This document shows positions 16,446 through 24,906 of a stretch of 64,000 bases of DNA, one piece after another; the stretch's first letter is position 1, and each line of letters opens with the position of its first letter. Made by a program: the position numbers and the translations under genes. The DNA lies in NCBI RefSeq assembly GCF_040518285.1, contig NZ_CP155449.1:2666001-2730000 (forward strand). Direction: 5' to 3'. Under the pieces are notes generated by a model. It was not told the DNA's origin and did not search any database. It was given only the letters and a program-made list of their open reading frames with translations. Source of the DNA: Knoellia sp. S7-12. GTDB taxonomy: Bacteria > Actinomycetota > Actinomycetes > Actinomycetales > Dermatophilaceae.

Positions 16446-17444
16446 ATGCCTGCACCTGCTCCAGCCATCACCTTGAGCATCGTCATCCCGATGTTCAACG
16501 AGGAGGCCGTCCTTCCATTGCTGGTCGCACGGCTGCGCCGGCTCGCGGACGGGATCGGCACGGCATACGAAGTGGTCGCCGTCGACGACGGCAGCAGCGA
16601 CGCGACACCGGTCCTCCTCGAGCGCCTGCGGCGCGAGTGGCCGCAGCTGCGGATCGTGCGTCTGCGTGCGAACGCTGGCCACCAGGCCGCGATCTCGGCA
16701 GGGCTGCAGCGCGCCCGAGGCGCCTACGTCGTCACGCTCGACGCCGACCTGCAGGACCCGCCCGAGGTCATCCCCGAGATGCTGCGGATCGCCCGCGAGG
16801 ACGGCGTCGACGTCGTCTATGGCGTGCGCGAGGACCGGTCGACGGACACGGCGTTCAAGCGCGTCTCGGCGCGACTGTTCTACAAGTCCATCCGCCGGCT
16901 CGCCGACATCGATGCCCCCGTGGACGCCGGCGACTACCGCCTCATGTCCCGCGCCACCGTGGACGCCGTCAACTCCCTCCCCGAGCACAACCGCGTCCTG
17001 CGTTTTGTCGTGCCGGCGCTGGGTTTCCCGTCCGGCTCCGTGGGCTACACACGGGAGGTGCGCGCGGCCGGGACGTCGAAATACCCCCTCGCCAAGATGA
17101 TCCGCCTGTCCGTCGACTCGGTGACCGGCTTCTCGCTCGCTCCCCTGCGCTTCGCCACCTGGCTGGGGCTCCTCGGCGGCCTCGCCGCCTTCGGCGTTCT
17201 GGTGTATGCCGTGTTCGCCCGCGTTCTCGGCCACGCCCTCCCCGGTTGGACCTCGACTGTGGTCATCGTGGCGGCGGTGGGCGCCGTCCAACTGCTGGCG
17301 CTCGGCATCCTGGGCGAGTACGTCGGGCGGATGTATGCCGCGATGCAGGCTCGGCCGACCTACTTCATCGCCCACGACTCGCTCGAGTCGGCCCAGACCT
17401 CAACGGGCGAGCGAGTCGAGCCGGGCTCGCAGCAGGGCGCGTGA
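16446..17444 (+). CDS. Glycosyltransferase family 2 (GtrB/DPM-like)
   Basis: A 332-residue membrane glycosyltransferase that probably transfers a sugar from a nucleotide donor to polyprenyl phosphate. The GT-A domain shows LSIVIPMFNEE, VAVDDGSSDAT, LRANAGHQAAISAGL and the metal-binding LDADLQDPPE; two membrane helices follow near residues 235-290, as in GtrB. ATG 16446 is preceded by TACGCT seven bases upstream with no ribosome site (leaderless). The 3' end overlaps the convergent TetR gene by 45 bases. Confidence 0.9.
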   Translation: MPAPAPAITLSIVIPMFNEEAVLPLLVARLRRLADGIGTAYEVVAVDDGSSDATPVLLERLRREWPQLRIVRLRANAGHQAAISAGLQRARGAYVVTLDADLQDPPEVIPEMLRIAREDGVDVVYGVREDRSTDTAFKRVSARLFYKSIRRLADIDAPVDAGDYRLMSRATVDAVNSLPEHNRVLRFVVPALGFPSGSVGYTREVRAAGTSKYPLAKMIRLSVDSVTGFSLAPLRFATWLGLLGGLAAFGVLVYAVFARVLGHALPGWTSTVVIVAAVGAVQLLALGILGEYVGRMYAAMQARPTYFIAHDSLESAQTSTGERVEPGSQQGA

Positions 17445-18005
17445 CTTCGAGGGGGTGAGCTGGGCCGGAAGGGTGGCCCCCAGGAAGCTCAGGCCGTCCA
17501 CGAAGACCTGGAGCTCGTCGACAGCTGAGACCAGCGCTGCGGGGATGACACCGACCTGGGTCGGGTGATCGAGCCCGGTGACGTCGGCGATCGCGAGCCC
17601 GCAGACGTGCCGTTCGCCGTGCCACGTCTGCTGCGCCAACCCCGGTCGGCCGTCCTCGGTGCGGACCCGCGCCATGAAGGCGAGGTAGACCCGTACCTCG
17701 GCCAGCCGGTCCTCGTCAAGGGGCAGCATCTCCTCGAGGACGGCCTGCGCCCGCTCGATCCCGGGCTCCTGGGTCTCGAGCACGATCTGCATGCGCGCGG
17801 GGATGTCGTCGAGCATGGCGCTCACGGCGAAGTCGAGCATCTCGGACTGGGTCGCGAAGTAGTAGCGCAACGCCCCCATGGACCAGCCCGACTCGGTAGC
17901 CACCGCGCGCACCGTCGCTCCTCCGACCCCACTGCGGGCCACGACCCGACGGACGGCGGCACCGAGCTCGGCTCGGCGCTGCTCGTGGTCGACGATCTTG
18001 GGCAC
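17400..18005 (-). CDS. TetR-family transcriptional regulator
   Basis: A 201-residue repressor-type protein: N-terminal helix-turn-helix with GGATVRAVATESGWSMGALRYYFATQSEML and a helical ligand domain. GTG 18005 is used; the frame continues to 18053 but through the intergenic operator. It is divergent from the GAP-family membrane protein gene at 18095 and probably controls that gene and itself from the inverted repeat at 18018-18039. Confidence 0.87.
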   Translation of the reverse strand: MPKIVDHEQRRAELGAAVRRVVARSGVGGATVRAVATESGWSMGALRYYFATQSEMLDFAVSAMLDDIPARMQIVLETQEPGIERAQAVLEEMLPLDEDRLAEVRVYLAFMARVRTEDGRPGLAQQTWHGERHVCGLAIADVTGLDHPTQVGVIPAALVSAVDELQVFVDGLSFLGATLPAQLTPSKSRALLRARLDSLAR

Positions 18006-18017
18006 GAGGCTATTTTC

Positions 18018-18039
18018 GCACAGACGTGCCAGATTGTGC
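18018..18039. promoter_or_regulatory. Possible TetR operator
   Basis: Inverted repeat GCACA (18018-18022) and TGTGC (18035-18039) with 12 bases between, in the 89-base gap between the divergent tetR and GAP-family genes. Size and place fit a TetR operator. Confidence 0.4.
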
Positions 18040-18094
18040 TTCACTGACACCACACGTTCTGATGCAGTTGTGCGGAAAGCAGGAGGGGTAGTTC

Positions 18095-18817
18095 ATGGAG
18101 CTCACAGCACTCGGCGGTCTGGCCGTGCTCGCGCTCATCGACAGCACGAGCTTCGGCACCCTGGGAGTGCCGGTGTGGATGCTCGTCCAACCGCGCGTTC
18201 GCGCCGCCGCCGTCCTCGCCTATCTCGCGGTGATCGCGGCGTTCTACTGGCTGCTCGGCCTAGCCCTCCTCGGTGGCGCCGAGGCGCTCAAGGGAGTCTC
18301 GGACTCGGTCGCCGACGTCACGGAGTCCCGCCCCTTCCTCTGGGCGCAGCTCGTCGTCGGGGCCGGGCTGTTCCTGGGCAGCTTCGCGTTCACCCGCAAA
18401 CGCGGTGAAGCACGTCGAGCCCGACGCATGGGTCGGCCCACCCGGATGGAGCGCTGGACCTCGCGGGCGATGGGCCCGGACGCGTCGCTGCGCACCGTCA
18501 CCACCGTCGCACTCGGCGCCGGGGTCATCGAGGCCGCGTCGATGCTTCCCTATCTGGCCGCCATCGGTCTGCTCACCACCGCCGGAGTGGGGTTCGTCGG
18601 CAACGCAGGTCTGCTCGCGGCATACGTCGTCGTCATGGTGGTGCCCGCGCTGGCCCTGCTCGGACTGCGCTTTGCCGCCCATCGCCAGGTCGGGCCCCTG
18701 CTCGAGCGCGTGCACACGTGGCTGCAGCGCAACAAGGACGAGATGCTCGGCTGGGTCCTGGGCATCGTCGGGTTCCTCGTCGTCAGCGATGCCGTCCAGC
18801 GGCTCGGACTGCGCTGA
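18095..18817 (+). CDS. GAP-family membrane protein
   Basis: A 240-residue protein with about six membrane helices and a basic middle loop (KRGEARRARRMGRPTRMERW). The N-terminal half (ALIDSTSFGTLGVPVWML) and the repeat-like second half (GAGVIEAASMLPYLAAIGLL) match the GAP/Sap family, known in mycobacteria as glycolipid-addressing proteins. AGGAGG lies eight bases before ATG 18095. The divergent TetR gene suggests regulated expression. Confidence 0.82.
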   Translation: MELTALGGLAVLALIDSTSFGTLGVPVWMLVQPRVRAAAVLAYLAVIAAFYWLLGLALLGGAEALKGVSDSVADVTESRPFLWAQLVVGAGLFLGSFAFTRKRGEARRARRMGRPTRMERWTSRAMGPDASLRTVTTVALGAGVIEAASMLPYLAAIGLLTTAGVGFVGNAGLLAAYVVVMVVPALALLGLRFAAHRQVGPLLERVHTWLQRNKDEMLGWVLGIVGFLVVSDAVQRLGLR

Positions 18818-18827
18818 GCCGCACCCG

Positions 18828-20108
18828 TCAGCGGATCTGGCCGTCTCCCTCGACGATCCACTTCGTCGTCGTCAGCTCGGGCAGCGCCATCGGGCCGCGG
18901 GCGTGGAGCTTCTGGGTGGAGATGCCGATCTCGGCGCCGAAGCCGAACTCACCACCGTCGGTGAACCGCGTGGACGCGTTGACCATGACCGCGGCCGCGT
19001 CGACCTCGGTCGTGAAGCGGCGTGCGGCCGCACGGTCCTCGGTGACGATGGCCTCCGTGTGCCCGCTCGAATGCGCGCGGATGTGGGCGAGCGCGGCGTC
19101 GAGGTCGGGGACGACGGCCACCGCCATCTCGAGCGCCAGATATTCGGTGTCCCAGTCCTCGTCCGTCGCCGGGACGTGGGGTATGCCGGCCGCTTCCGCC
19201 GCACTGCCGGCGCCCGGATCCGTGTGGAGCACCACTCCTGCACCCGCCAGCTCCGCGAGGACCTTGGGCAGGAACTGCTCGCGCAAGGACTCGTGGACGA
19301 GCAGCGACTCAGCCGAGTTGCAGACGCTCGGGCGCTGCGTCTTGGCGTTGACCGTGATCGCGAGCGCCTTGTCGAGATCGGCGGCCGCGTCGACATAGAC
19401 ATGGCAGTTGCCCACGCCGGTCTCGATCACGGGGACGGTCGACTCGGTGACGACGGTCTGGATGAGCCCCGCTCCCCCGCGCGGAATGATGAGGTCGACC
19501 TGGCCGCGGGCGGTGAGCAGTGCCCGCACAGCGTCGCGGCCACCGTCAAGCAGTCCGATGGCATCGGCCGGCAGACCCTGTGCCTCCAGGGCGTCGCGCA
19601 TCACGGCCACCAGTGCCCTGTTGGTCGACTCCGCTGCCGACCCGCCACGAAGGATGACGGCGTTGCCGGACTTGAGCCCGAGCCCGGCCGCGTCAACGGT
19701 GACGTTGGGTCGGGCCTCATAGATCATGCCGATGACCCCCATGGGGACCCGGACCTGGCGGATCTGGAGGCCATTGGCGAGCGTGGAACCGCGCACGACT
19801 TCGCCGACCGGGTCAGGCAGCGCGGCGATGTCACGCACGGCGTCGGCCACTGCGGCGACCCGCTCGGGCGTCAGCGTCAGGCGGTCGATGAGGCCGTCGT
19901 CCATGCCACTCGCCCGACCGCGCTCGACGTCCTCGACGTTGGCCACAACGATCTGCTCGGTCGCTCCATCGAGGGCGTCGGCGAGCGCGCGGAGGGCTTG
20001 GTCCTTGTCGGCCCGACTGAGCAGGGCCAGCCGCCTCGAGGCCTCGCGGGCCTTGCCTGCGAGATCGGCGACGCGGACGATGTCCGCCGGGTTGAGCTCT
20101 GAAGACAT
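18828..20108 (-). CDS. proA: Gamma-glutamyl phosphate reductase
   Basis: ProA, 426 residues, reduces gamma-glutamyl phosphate to the semialdehyde in proline synthesis. The NADPH-binding region includes [20 protein letters not shown], and the catalytic cysteine is in [12 protein letters not shown] near residue 262; [20 protein letters not shown] is the conserved C-terminal stretch. ATG 20108 is preceded by TACGCT ending six bases upstream. proB is nearby on the same strand, but pdxY on the opposite strand separates them. Confidence 0.94.
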   Translation of the reverse strand: MSSELNPADIVRVADLAGKAREASRRLALLSRADKDQALRALADALDGATEQIVVANVEDVERGRASGMDDGLIDRLTLTPERVAAVADAVRDIAALPDPVGEVVRGSTLANGLQIRQVRVPMGVIGMIYEARPNVTVDAAGLGLKSGNAVILRGGSAAESTNRALVAVMRDALEAQGLPADAIGLLDGGRDAVRALLTARGQVDLIIPRGGAGLIQTVVTESTVPVIETGVGNCHVYVDAAADLDKALAITVNAKTQRPSVCNSAESLLVHESLREQFLPKVLAELAGAGVVLHTDPGAGSAAEAAGIPHVPATDEDWDTEYLALEMAVAVVPDLDAALAHIRAHSSGHTEAIVTEDRAAARRFTTEVDAAAVMVNASTRFTDGGEFGFGAEIGISTQKLHARGPMALPELTTTKWIVEGDGQIR

Positions 20109-20122
20109 GCACCCAGCGTAGG

Positions 20123-20239
20123 TCCGCTGCGAACCCACGGACATGCAATGCCCACCGCCCGGACTCCGGCCCGCACCACGACGCGCACGTCGCCCCACCC
20201 TCTGGGGCGAGCACTGCATGTCCGGCGGCCCGCAGCGGA
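20123..20239. repeat. Nested inverted repeats between proA and pdxY
   Basis: Outer arms TCCGCTGCG (20123-20131) and CGCAGCGGA (20231-20239), middle arms GGACATGCA (20139-20147) and TGCATGTCC (20215-20223), and an apical hairpin CGCCCCA/TGGGGCG near 20190-20208 are all perfect and nested. The 117-base unit fills most of the gap between the divergent genes. It could be a regulatory structure or a repetitive element. Confidence 0.5.
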
Positions 20240-20300
20240 GGCGAGCCGACGGCATACAGGCATCTCAGGGACGTGAGGGCGAGGTGGGAGGATGGCGGGC

Positions 20301-21155
20301 GTGACGACGATCCTCTCCATCCAGTCCTCGGTGGCCTACGGCCACGTCGGCAACAGTGCCGCTGTCTTCCCGCTGCAGCGCCTCGGTGTCGAGGTGTGGC
20401 CGGTCAACACGGTGCACTTCAGCAACCACACCGGCTACGGCGCGTGGCGCGGCCCACTGCTCGCAGCCGACGATGTGCGTGAGGTCATCACCGGGATCGA
20501 GGAGCGTGAGGCGTTGCCCGAGATCGACGCGGTGCTGTCTGGCTACCAGGGCGGCGAGGAGATCGGGGACGTCATCCTCGACGCCGTCGCCCGGGTCAAG
20601 AACGCCAACCCCCAGGCCATCTATGCGTGCGACCCGGTGATGGGCAACGCGAAGTCGGGCTGCTTCGTCCACCCCGCCATCCCCGTGCTGCTGCGCGAGC
20701 GCGTCGTGCCCCAGGCCGACCTCATCACGCCCAACCAGTTCGAGCTCGGCTACCTCACCGAGACCGAGCCCGAGACGCTCGAAGACACCTTCGCCTCCGT
20801 CGAGAAGGCACGCGCGATGGGCCCGTCGACGGTGCTCGTGACCTCGGTGCTGCGCCCGGACCGGCCCGAGGGCACGATCGAGATGCTCGCTGTCCACGGT
20901 GACGGTGCGTGGATCGTCCAGACGCCGCAGCTGCCGATGAAGGCCAACGGGTCGGGGGACGTGACCGCTGCCCTCTTCACCGCACACCTGCTCGAGTCCG
21001 GTGACGCCGGAGTGGCATTGGGGCGCACGGTGTCCAGTGTCTTCGACCTGCTGCAGGTCACGCTCGACTCGGGGAGACGCGAACTGCAGCTCGTCCAGTC
21101 GCAGGACGCGATCGCCGAGCCGCGGATGCAGTTCGAGGTCCAGCAGCTCCACTGA
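20301..21155 (+). CDS. pdxY: Pyridoxal kinase
   Basis: PdxY-type ribokinase-fold enzyme, 284 residues, which phosphorylates pyridoxal in B6 salvage. Signatures: TTILSIQSSVAYGHVGNSAAVFPLQ, NTVHFSNHTGYGAW, CDPVMG and the catalytic NGSGDVTAALF. GTG 20301 is preferred because GAGGAT ends seven bases upstream and the protein then starts like other PdxY proteins; ATG 20292 would add three residues. Confidence 0.92.
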   Translation: MTTILSIQSSVAYGHVGNSAAVFPLQRLGVEVWPVNTVHFSNHTGYGAWRGPLLAADDVREVITGIEEREALPEIDAVLSGYQGGEEIGDVILDAVARVKNANPQAIYACDPVMGNAKSGCFVHPAIPVLLRERVVPQADLITPNQFELGYLTETEPETLEDTFASVEKARAMGPSTVLVTSVLRPDRPEGTIEMLAVHGDGAWIVQTPQLPMKANGSGDVTAALFTAHLLESGDAGVALGRTVSSVFDLLQVTLDSGRRELQLVQSQDAIAEPRMQFEVQQLH

Positions 21156-21236
21156 CCCTCCGGGCGCGGCGACAGCCGCAGTCCTCGCCGCCCATGTCTC
21201 AGTGCGTGCCCGAGAACCCTTGCCAGAGAGGGCCGG

Positions 21237-22364
21237 TCAGAGCATGACGAGGTCGTCGCGGTGGATGACCTCACGTTCGTAGGCCGCTCCGAGGTCGCGC
21301 GCCAGGTCGTGCGTGCTGCGTCCGAGCATGGGCGGCAGCTCGCCCGAGGAGTAGTTGACGAGACCGCGAGCGATGGCCCGCCCGTCGGGGCCACACACGT
21401 CAACCGGGTCCCCGCCGGTGAACGTGCCCTGCACCTCGACGATTCCGGCCGGCAGGAGCGACGTGCGCCGCTTGGTCAGTGCCGTCACCGCCCCCTCGTC
21501 GACGATGAGCCGGCCGCGAGGGGTGGTGGCGTGGGCGATCCAGAGCTGGCGCGATGCCCGCGAACGCGACTGCGGCGCAAAGACGGTGCCGACGTCGTCA
21601 CCTGCGAGGGCGTGTCCGGCATCCGCGAGACGCGACAGAACGGTGGGTATGCCGGCCGCACCGGCGATGCCTGCCGACTCCACCTTGGTGGCCATGCCAC
21701 CACTGCCGACCGAGCTCCCGGTGCCTCCGATCTCGACTCCGGCGAGGTCCTCGCCCGACAGGACCGCAGAGATCCGCTGCGAGCCTGCCCGCGAGGGCGG
21801 CCCGTCATAGAGGGCGTCGACATCGGTGAGCAGGACAAGGGCATCGGCGCCGACGAGGTGAGAGACGAGGGCGGCCAGCCGGTCGTTGTCGCCGAAGCGG
21901 ATCTCGTGGGTGGCGACGGTGTCGTTCTCGTTGACGATCGGCACGATGCCGAGGTCGAGCAGTCGCGTCAGGGTCCGTCGGGCGTTCGTGTAGTGGGTGC
22001 GTCGGGTGACGTCGTCGGCGGTGAGGAGCACCTGGCCGACAGTGAGGTGGTGGTGGGCAAACGCTCGGGCGTATGCCGCGACGAGCGCTCCCTGCCCCAC
22101 GCTGGCTGCGGCCTGCTGGGTCGCGAGGTCACGGGGCCGGGATGTCAGGCCGAGCGGGCCCAGGCCGGCGGCGATGGCTCCGGACGAGACGAGGACGACC
22201 TCTCCCCCGCGGGCGCGGACGGCACTGAGGTGGGCGACGAGCGCGACGAGACGCGCATCGTCGATGGCGCCGCCGCCCGGGCCGGTGAGTGAGGACGAGC
22301 CAACCTTGACGACGACACGGTGCGCACCGCCGATCGCGGCGCGCAGGACCGCCTCAGTGCCCAC
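21237..22364 (-). CDS. proB: Glutamate 5-kinase
   Basis: ProB, 375 residues, phosphorylates glutamate in the first step of proline synthesis. The amino-acid kinase domain shows VVVKVGSSSL, LVSSGAIAAG and VPIVNENDTVA; a C-terminal PUA domain (about residues 285-370) is present. GTG 22364 begins nine bases after the obg stop, so it is probably co-transcribed with obg. An 81-base gap with no recognisable feature separates it from pdxY. Confidence 0.95.
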   Translation of the reverse strand: MGTEAVLRAAIGGAHRVVVKVGSSSLTGPGGGAIDDARLVALVAHLSAVRARGGEVVLVSSGAIAAGLGPLGLTSRPRDLATQQAAASVGQGALVAAYARAFAHHHLTVGQVLLTADDVTRRTHYTNARRTLTRLLDLGIVPIVNENDTVATHEIRFGDNDRLAALVSHLVGADALVLLTDVDALYDGPPSRAGSQRISAVLSGEDLAGVEIGGTGSSVGSGGMATKVESAGIAGAAGIPTVLSRLADAGHALAGDDVGTVFAPQSRSRASRQLWIAHATTPRGRLIVDEGAVTALTKRRTSLLPAGIVEVQGTFTGGDPVDVCGPDGRAIARGLVNYSSGELPPMLGRSTHDLARDLGAAYEREVIHRDDLVML

Positions 22365-22373
22365 GGCCCGCGC

Positions 22374-23903
22374 TCACTCGTCGTCGTCGAGCGCGGTGGC
22401 CCAGTGGCCGGCCTTGCGCTCGGCTGCAAGCGTCTCGCGAGCCGCCGTCTGTGCGTCCTTGCGACCGTGGAACTCCTCGCGCTTCTCGCCGCGGCTCTTG
22501 CGGTCGTTCTCGCCGAGGCGCAGGTCGGTGCCACGGGGGCCAGTGAGCAGCTCGGCGCCAGCAGCCATCGTGGGCTCCCAGTCGAAGACGACCGAGTTGT
22601 CCTCGGGACCGATGACGACGGTCGAGCCAGCCACGGCCCCGGCCCGATAGAGCTGCTCCTCGACACCGAGGCGGCTGAGGCGGTCAGCGAGGTAGCCGAC
22701 GGCCTCGTCGTTGGAGAAGTCGGTCTGGTGGATCCAGCGGGTGGGCCGGTCGCCGAGCACACGGAAGACCTCGCCATCCGGGGTGTTCTCCTTGCGCACC
22801 GTGAAGCCGGCGTCGTCGACGGCCTTGGGCCGCACGATGGTGCGCGGACGCTCGACGATCAGGGCCTCCATCTCCTTGCGGGCCTCGGTGACGTGCCTGG
22901 CGAGGGAGAACGTCAGTTCCTTGAGTCCGGTGTGGGCGACTGCGCTGACGATGTGGACCTCGAGGCCGCGAGCCTCGAGGTCCGGCTTGACCATCTCGGC
23001 CAGGTCGAGGGCGTCGGGAACGTCGGCCTTGTTGAGCACGACGATGCGAGTGCGCTCGGAGAGCGGGCGACCACCGAGGCTGTCATCGGGGACATAGGCA
23101 GCGAGCTCGGCCTCGATGACGTCGAGGTCACTCATCGGGTCGCGGTTGGACTCGAGCGTCGCACAGTCCACGACGTGGACGAGGACCGAGCAGCGCTCCA
23201 CATGGCGCAGGAACTCAAGGCCGAGGCCCTTGCCCTCGCTCGCGCCGGGGATGAGGCCGGGGACATCGGCGATCGTGTAGCGCATGCTGCCCGCGGTGAC
23301 CACACCAAGGTTGGGGATGAGCGTCGTGAAGGGGTAGTCGGCGATCTTGGGCTTGGCCGCACTGACGACCGACACGAGCGAGGACTTGCCGGCACTCGGG
23401 AAGCCGATGAGGGCGACGTCGGCGAGCGACTTGAGCTCGAGCACGATCTCGAGGGAACCGCCGGGCTCGCCGAGGAGGGCAAAGCCAGGAGCGACGCGTC
23501 GCGCGGACGCGAGCGACTTGTTGCCCAGGCCGCCGCGACCACCCGAGGCGACGACGAAGGTGGCGTCGTGTCCCACGAGGTCGGCGAGGATGTCACCGGC
23601 GGCGTTCTTGACGACCGTGCCCTCGGGGACGGGCAGGACGAGGTCGGCACCATCGCCGCCGTTGCGCTCGTCACCGCCACCGGGCTTGCCGTTGGGGGCG
23701 CGACGGTGCGGCGTGTGGTGGTAGTCGAGCAGAGTCGTCGACTGCGGGTCGACCGCGAGGATGACCGAGCCACCCCGACCACCGTTGCCGCCGTCGGGCC
23801 CACCGAGCGGCTTGAACTTCTCCTTCTTCACCGAGGCCACGCCGTGCCCACCGTCACCGGCCGCGACGTTCAGGACGACGCGGTCCACGAAGTTGACGGC
23901 CAT
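22374..23903 (-). CDS. obg: GTPase Obg
   Basis: Obg, 509 residues, a GTPase acting in 50S ribosome maturation. Layout: glycine-rich Obg fold (residues 1-~158, with [14 protein letters not shown]), G domain with [15 protein letters not shown] and VLNKADV, then the OCT domain and a charged C-terminal tail ([19 protein letters not shown]). ATG 23903 has AGGA seven bases upstream. A hairpin and terminator between rpmA and obg, plus a TAGACT hexamer near 23975-23980, suggest obg also has its own promoter. Confidence 0.95.
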   Translation of the reverse strand: MAVNFVDRVVLNVAAGDGGHGVASVKKEKFKPLGGPDGGNGGRGGSVILAVDPQSTTLLDYHHTPHRRAPNGKPGGGDERNGGDGADLVLPVPEGTVVKNAAGDILADLVGHDATFVVASGGRGGLGNKSLASARRVAPGFALLGEPGGSLEIVLELKSLADVALIGFPSAGKSSLVSVVSAAKPKIADYPFTTLIPNLGVVTAGSMRYTIADVPGLIPGASEGKGLGLEFLRHVERCSVLVHVVDCATLESNRDPMSDLDVIEAELAAYVPDDSLGGRPLSERTRIVVLNKADVPDALDLAEMVKPDLEARGLEVHIVSAVAHTGLKELTFSLARHVTEARKEMEALIVERPRTIVRPKAVDDAGFTVRKENTPDGEVFRVLGDRPTRWIHQTDFSNDEAVGYLADRLSRLGVEEQLYRAGAVAGSTVVIGPEDNSVVFDWEPTMAAGAELLTGPRGTDLRLGENDRKSRGEKREEFHGRKDAQTAARETLAAERKAGHWATALDDDE

Positions 23904-24002
23904 GGGTGATTCCTGCTTCCGGTGGTGGTGCGGAGTGCGTGGGGCTGATGTGCACGGAGATGATCTGGGGGCCCAGTCTACGGGCGCGCCCAAGTCCCTC
24001 TT

Positions 24003-24046
24003 GCGTCTGCGGATGTGGCTGCTCTGGCAACCGTCGGCGCAGACGC
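24003..24046. repeat. 44-base palindromic repeat, intergenic copy
   Basis: Arms GCGTCTGC (24003-24010) and GCAGACGC (24039-24046) enclose a 28-base centre; TT/AA outside extends the pairing. Read on the minus strand of nusA, 45744-45787 carries a second copy of the same length: the first 22 bases are identical and the whole is about 82% identical. It lies between rpmA and obg. Confidence 0.65.
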
Positions 24047-24070
24047 AAGCGCAAGTCATGGGGGAAACGA

Positions 24071-24105
24071 GAAGGCGGGCCGGATCGGAATCCAGCCCGC
24101 CCTTC
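24071..24105 (-). terminator. Terminator downstream of rpmA
   Basis: GAAGGCGGGC (24071-24080) pairs with GCCCGCCCTTC (24095-24105) with one bulged C. Read on the minus strand the hairpin is followed by TCTCGTTTCCC, fitting an intrinsic terminator about 60 bases after the rpmA stop. Confidence 0.6.
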
Positions 24106-24165
24106 GCGGTGGTGAGGTGGTGTGCCGGAGCTCAGCTCACGGCATACCCGCTCTCACCGATGGAG

Positions 24166-24435
24166 TCACTCCGCAGCTGCGGTCTCCAGGGGAACGATGT
24201 TGACGACCTTGCGACGACGCTTGGTGCCGAACTGCACGTTGCCCGCGATGAGCGCGAACAGCGTGTCGTCTCCGCCACGGCCGATGCCCTCACCGGGGTG
24301 GAAGTGCGTGCCGCGCTGACGGACGATGATCTCGCCCGCGCCGACGAGCTGGCCGCCGAAGCGCTTCACGCCGAGTCGCTGGGAGTTGGAGTCGCGACCG
24401 TTACGGGTCGAGGCTGCACCCTTCTTATGTGCCAT
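24166..24435 (-). CDS. rpmA: 50S ribosomal protein L27
   Basis: L27, 89 residues, begins with [20 protein letters not shown]; its N-terminal tail reaches the peptidyl-transferase centre. [22 protein letters not shown] and [14 protein letters not shown] are family-standard. It sits 34 bases downstream of rplU in the usual rplU-rpmA-obg order and is followed by a terminator. Confidence 0.97.
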   Translation of the reverse strand: MAHKKGAASTRNGRDSNSQRLGVKRFGGQLVGAGEIIVRQRGTHFHPGEGIGRGGDDTLFALIAGNVQFGTKRRRKVVNIVPLETAAAE

Positions 24436-24469
24436 GTCTCTCTACCTTCGTGAGTCTGTGGACGGACGC

Positions 24470-24775
24470 TCAGGCGTCGATCGAGGTGATCTTGATCTGG
24501 GTCAGGTGCTGACGGTGACCCTGACGCTTGCGGTAACCGGTCTTGTTCTTGTACTTCATGATCACGATCTTGGGACCCTTGGCCGCCTTGACGACCTCGG
24601 CCTTCACGGAGACCTTGGCCAGCTTCGTGGCGTCGGAGGTGACGGTCGAGCCGTCCACAACCAGAAGCGGGGTCAGGTCGATGCTGTCGCCGGCACGGCC
24701 GACCTTGTCGATCAGCAGGACGTCTCCGACGGAGACCTTTTCCTGCCGACCACCTGCGCGAACAATCGCGTACAC
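24470..24775 (-). CDS. rplU: 50S ribosomal protein L21
   Basis: L21, 101 residues, recognisable from [17 protein letters not shown], a central variable part and the C-terminal [22 protein letters not shown] 24775 is chosen because L21 proteins normally begin at the YAIV strand; longer forms from GTG 24787 or ATG 24805 add non-conserved residues. The 131-base gap to rne holds a 6-base hairpin with a four-base loop (24846-24861) and no clear -10 element. Confidence 0.94.
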   Translation of the reverse strand: MYAIVRAGGRQEKVSVGDVLLIDKVGRAGDSIDLTPLLVVDGSTVTSDATKLAKVSVKAEVVKAAKGPKIVIMKYKNKTGYRKRQGHRQHLTQIKITSIDA

Positions 24776-24906
24776 AGTGGAGCTCACTTTCGAATCAGGA
24801 TGCACTCGCTCTGGATGACCGGCTGATAGCTACCCCGTGGCTCGTGTGTTCGTGAGAACACCAAAGACACAGGACATCGGCTCGGTGGGCGCACCGACGG
24901 ACAAGA

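Noticed and set aside
24846..24861. L21 autoregulatory leader or terminator between rne and rplU
   Set aside because: The hairpin GTGTTC-GTGA-GAACAC is real but only six base pairs with no T-run and no similarity to a known L21 leader.
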